From Agrostemma githago (lineage: Eukaryota; Streptophyta; Magnoliopsida; Caryophyllales; Caryophyllaceae): a DNA stretch of 64,000 nucleotides. Positions 61,391 through 64,000 of the stretch are shown piece after piece; the first letter of the stretch is position 1; every line of letters starts with the position of its first letter. The notes below the pieces were generated by a model. That model was given only the letters and a program-made list of their open reading frames with translations. It had not been told where the DNA came from and searched no databases. The translations under genes were made by a program, and so were the position numbers. The stretch covers positions 18,818,557-18,882,556 of the forward strand of contig OY288256.1 of NCBI GenBank assembly GCA_958450325.1. Direction: 5' to 3'.

Positions 61391-63162
61391 TCAACATTGT
61401 GTACATTGAATTCCACTTCGTGTGGTTTTCCGCGAAATTTTTTTTGTATTTAATTTACAAAAGTCACGCCAATCTTGGCGCCTTAATTGACACGTGTTCA
61501 AGTGAATAACTACTGCTTTAAACTTGGCGTGATAGTATCGTAGACCCACTAGACAATCCTTAACACATAAGTTTAAAATGTGACAAACACTTCGAATATG
61601 TAACAATTTACCATCTAAAAAAATATTATGTAAACTAGTCTTCAACATGTTAGCGTAAGAAGTCATAGATGTTGAATGATCAAAAGTTCACTAAAATTTT
61701 TATCTCTAATTTCATACTCGCATATCGCTCTCACAATAATGTCGTGGATGTTATTAGCGGTATACGGACTTTCTAATCTAGCAAATTAAATTATTCTTTT
61801 TTGTAAAACCCAATCCTCATCTAGCCAGTGAGCTGTTAAACATGGTAATTAGAGTAATCGTAACCAGAGTCCCAGCCATCGGACATTAGCGATATTCTAG
61901 ATTTCATTTTTTTGAAAATTTCTAAAAGCTCCATTTAATTTTAGCCTCCATATATTGTTTCATTGCTTTAGTTTTAACACTTTTACGACTTGTTTCTTTA
62001 TGAGCCGGTTGGTTTGCTCTTAAGTATCTGTTAAACGCTGGGTGTTAAGCTAGAGCAAAGGTTTTTCCGTTTGAATTATCATTCTGGATAATTCGCCAGC
62101 ACATGTATTATAATTATAGTTATAGTCTTGGGGCTCGTTTGGTTCACCATTGGAAGATGAAGTTACCGGGAACTTTAAATTCACGTGAATTTGTATTTCA
62201 TGGGAATTACAAAATAATGTTTGGTTGCCATGTGGGAAATGAATTCATGCGGGAAGTTCTACACACCAAAGGGGGGCTTGGTGAGTAACTTCCCCCATTG
62301 TGGAGGAAGTGGCAGTTCCCGGGAAGTGGCAATTCCCGGGAAGTGGGTAACCAAACAACTCCCTGAAAATGTACTTCATGGGAAGTTGCACTTCCCGGTA
62401 ATTGCATGAGTAACCAAGCGACCCCTTGTTGTGAGGGGGTCGGATCACAAATTGGTCAATGGATGCTTGACCGACGTCTTTGGGAGCACATTTTTTAGCG
62501 TGTCGTCCTATGTGACCGGTACCCGATGAACTTTTAGCACTTAACACAGTCTTACAGTTATTACACCCAGCAAATTTTTTATCTACACTCTTAGCGAAAC
62601 TTTGTCATGCTTTACTTGTGCTTTAATTCAGCCAGTTCTGCTTCCGTCTGCCAAATTATCTCATTGCCGGGTGGTTGAGCCGTTTCGGTTTGTGGGATAA
62701 CATTTGTGAATTTTGACACTCTTTGTGCCGATGTGTCGTGTGCAGATTCTGTAGACGATTATGGTCCAAATTGTGTAAACGGTGTTTGACCCGTTTGACC
62801 GAATTGACCAGTATGACCGAATTGACCTGTTTGTGTAAAAGGATACGGTGGTAAAGGTGGTCTCTCCGACATTGTGGACGTATCAAAAATAAATTGGTTG
62901 GGCGTCATGTTAAGAGGTTGTTGGGACCCTTGTCCCGTTTGCGAGCCTCGGTTAAATCGTAACCGTAAGGGGTCGATCCGCTCAGGGTGCCAAAGTTCAT
63001 GAATGAAGGCGTGATACCGGACCATTGGTTAAATTGTGAGGTCGTAAATTAACCATGTGACTCCGATTGTGGTGTTTGTGAACCGGAGGGTTCTACTCTA
63101 CCTTGACGTTGTTGTGATCGACTTCTTTTTTACGTTGACTCGGTGTTGTGTGATTCCGACAT
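61391..63162 (-). pseudogene. hAT-superfamily transposase (BED zinc finger, RICESLEEPER-like), broken
   Basis: Minus strand. A probable start is at 63162 (MSESHNTEST), followed by a Pro/Gln/Thr-rich N-terminal region (about 62880-62760). A BED-type zinc finger is at about 62570-62494 (CNNCKTVLSAK, then HIGRHAKKC), and a hAT core fragment at about 61900-61391 (SDGWDS; MLKTSLHNI; LLHIRSVCHILNLCVKD, the conserved His/Cys-rich block of hAT transposases). Many stops and frameshifts, a MITE at 62131-62424, and a missing C-terminal dimerisation domain show that it is dead. Other hAT-like zinc-finger genes exist as domesticated plant genes, but the damage argues against that. Confidence 0.75.
62131..62424. 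mobile_element. MITE inserted in the hAT gene
   Basis: 294 bp. Left end GGGCTCGTTTGGTTCACC, right end the complement of GGTTACTCATGCAA...-like GTAACCAAGCGACCC, giving imperfect inverted ends GGG.TCG.TTGGTT.AC. CTTG flanks both sides (62127-62130 and 62425-62428). The interior repeats GGGAAGTT/GGGAAGTG words. GGG..TGTTTGGTT ends are common in plant MITEs; the superfamily cannot be fixed from one copy. Confidence 0.75.
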
Positions 63163-63583
63163 GATTTTAATATTTTAACGAATTAACAATATAATTATCA
63201 AATTAATTACCAAATTAATTAACAATTCAAATAACAAATTTAATAACAAACACCAATTTAGTTAAATCGGTTTTTCTAACGTTAACATTTTAATTAAGAA
63301 AAAAAACTCAATGATATTATCACGATAAATTAAAATACCAACTCTTTATTATCATACTTAGACAACATAATGATAATGATGATTCATTTCTAGTTAAATT
63401 GACAAGTTAATACGTAACAAATTATTTACAAGGTAACTTAATTATAACAAGTGAATAATATTTATGTGTTAACTTAATTAATACGGTGGTACATCTTTCA
63501 TCTTACTCCTCCTAATCAACCTAAAAAAAATTGAAAATTGAAATTGAAAAAAATGAAATCAACCTATTCCTCCTCCTAATATA
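63163..63583. other. AT-rich non-coding DNA upstream of the hAT gene
   Basis: Runs of ATTAATTAAC-type words, no gene. Would include the promoter end of the hAT element; no inverted terminal repeat or 8-bp duplication could be identified by eye. Confidence 0.5.
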
Positions 63584-63678
63584 CTCCCTAGTCCCTCCGT
63601 TCAAAAATATAGGTAGTAAATGTAAAAATTTTAATAACCTAAAGCTACCTACTGAGTATATTTTTATAACGGAGGTAG
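63584..63678. mobile_element. Small Stowaway-type MITE
   Basis: 95 bp between TA dinucleotides (63582-63583 and 63679-63680). Starts CTCCCTAGTCCCTCCGTTC, ends AACGGAGGTAG. Stowaway-like ends, although the left end has extra bases (CTAGT) compared with the right. Confidence 0.7.
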
Positions 63679-64000
63679 TATCATCTTTATTTCCTCCTCC
63701 TAGCTTATCATCCCCCTCATCTCTCATCTTCCTCGAAAAAATTGAAACGTTTCGTGGTGTTCGAAGTCGAAACTCTGAAGATTTTTCAAGGGAGTCAAGG
63801 TAATAGTATTTGTTCCAGATTGATTTTTGTTGTTTTAATGCTTGATTGAACAATTTCTATTTCAAAATTCAGTTCGTTGGTGATCGTAAATCGGGCGAAC
63901 TAGTTCGGAAATCGTGCGGGCGAACTGCGAATCTGGTAACACTGATTGGAAATCTGATATTGTTACTAGTAAATGTTTAAGATAGTTTAATGGGTGAGTT
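63679..64000. other. Unassigned sequence at the window end
   Basis: Starts pyrimidine-rich (CCTCCTCC, CTCATCTCTCATCTTCC), then AATTGAAACG, with a donor-like CAAGGTAATAG near 63796. It could be the 5' UTR of a plus-strand gene outside the window, but no coding exon is visible. Confidence 0.35.

Overview
This window is plant nuclear DNA, and essentially all of it is transposable elements. It holds a plant-type Helitron with an RPA-like gene and a Rep/helicase gene, Ty1/copia and Ty3/gypsy LTR retrotransposons, Stowaway-type MITEs, a hAT transposon and a LINE tail. I found no intact host gene. The species cannot be fixed from the sequence; a eudicot is likely.

Layout. 1-3742 is the 3' part of a Ty3/gypsy element (Athila/Tat-like): non-coding tail, polypurine tract, 3' LTR, with a LINE tail inside the LTR. 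4150-48408 is a five-level nest. (1) A decayed Ty1/copia element (copia-1) has its protease/integrase half at 4150-6929 and its RT/RNase H half plus a short LTR at 46128-48408. (2) It is split by a Helitron (about 6930-46127) with an RPA-like pseudogene (8457-14357), a Rep/helicase pseudogene (15539-20843) and a 3' hairpin (46110-46125). (3) The Helitron is split by a minus-strand Ty1/copia element (copia-2, 20844-45680) that has lost its RT. (4) The gag of copia-2 is split by a Ty3/gypsy Tat/Ogre-like element, gypsy-A (25604-43751; target duplication CGTAG). (5) The integrase of gypsy-A is split by a solo LTR of its own family (35436-38058; target duplication CCAGG). 48409-50421 is repeat-rich non-coding DNA. 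50422-59935 is gypsy-B (target duplication CCTCC), a gag-only relative of gypsy-A with the same primer-binding site and polypurine tract. 59936-64000 holds unidentified DNA, a broken hAT transposase with a MITE inside it, and a small Stowaway element.

How the parts work together. gypsy-A and gypsy-B look like a (once) autonomous/non-autonomous pair: same LTR ends, PBS, PPT block and gag, but only A carries pol. gypsy-A also carries an antisense, intron-containing ORF downstream of integrase.

The most unusual signal is a family of 12-bp palindromes, ACTCG[AG][TC]CGAGT, set almost exactly 21 bp apart. They occur just upstream of the LTR TATA box, in a second cluster about 1 kb downstream, and in the intron of the antisense ORF. 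A different LTR family at 2465-2587 has the same architecture with another palindrome (TCCCG..CGGGA type), also about 20-21 bp apart and upstream of its TATA box. This looks like a repeated cis-regulatory design, and it is the best candidate here for something undescribed.
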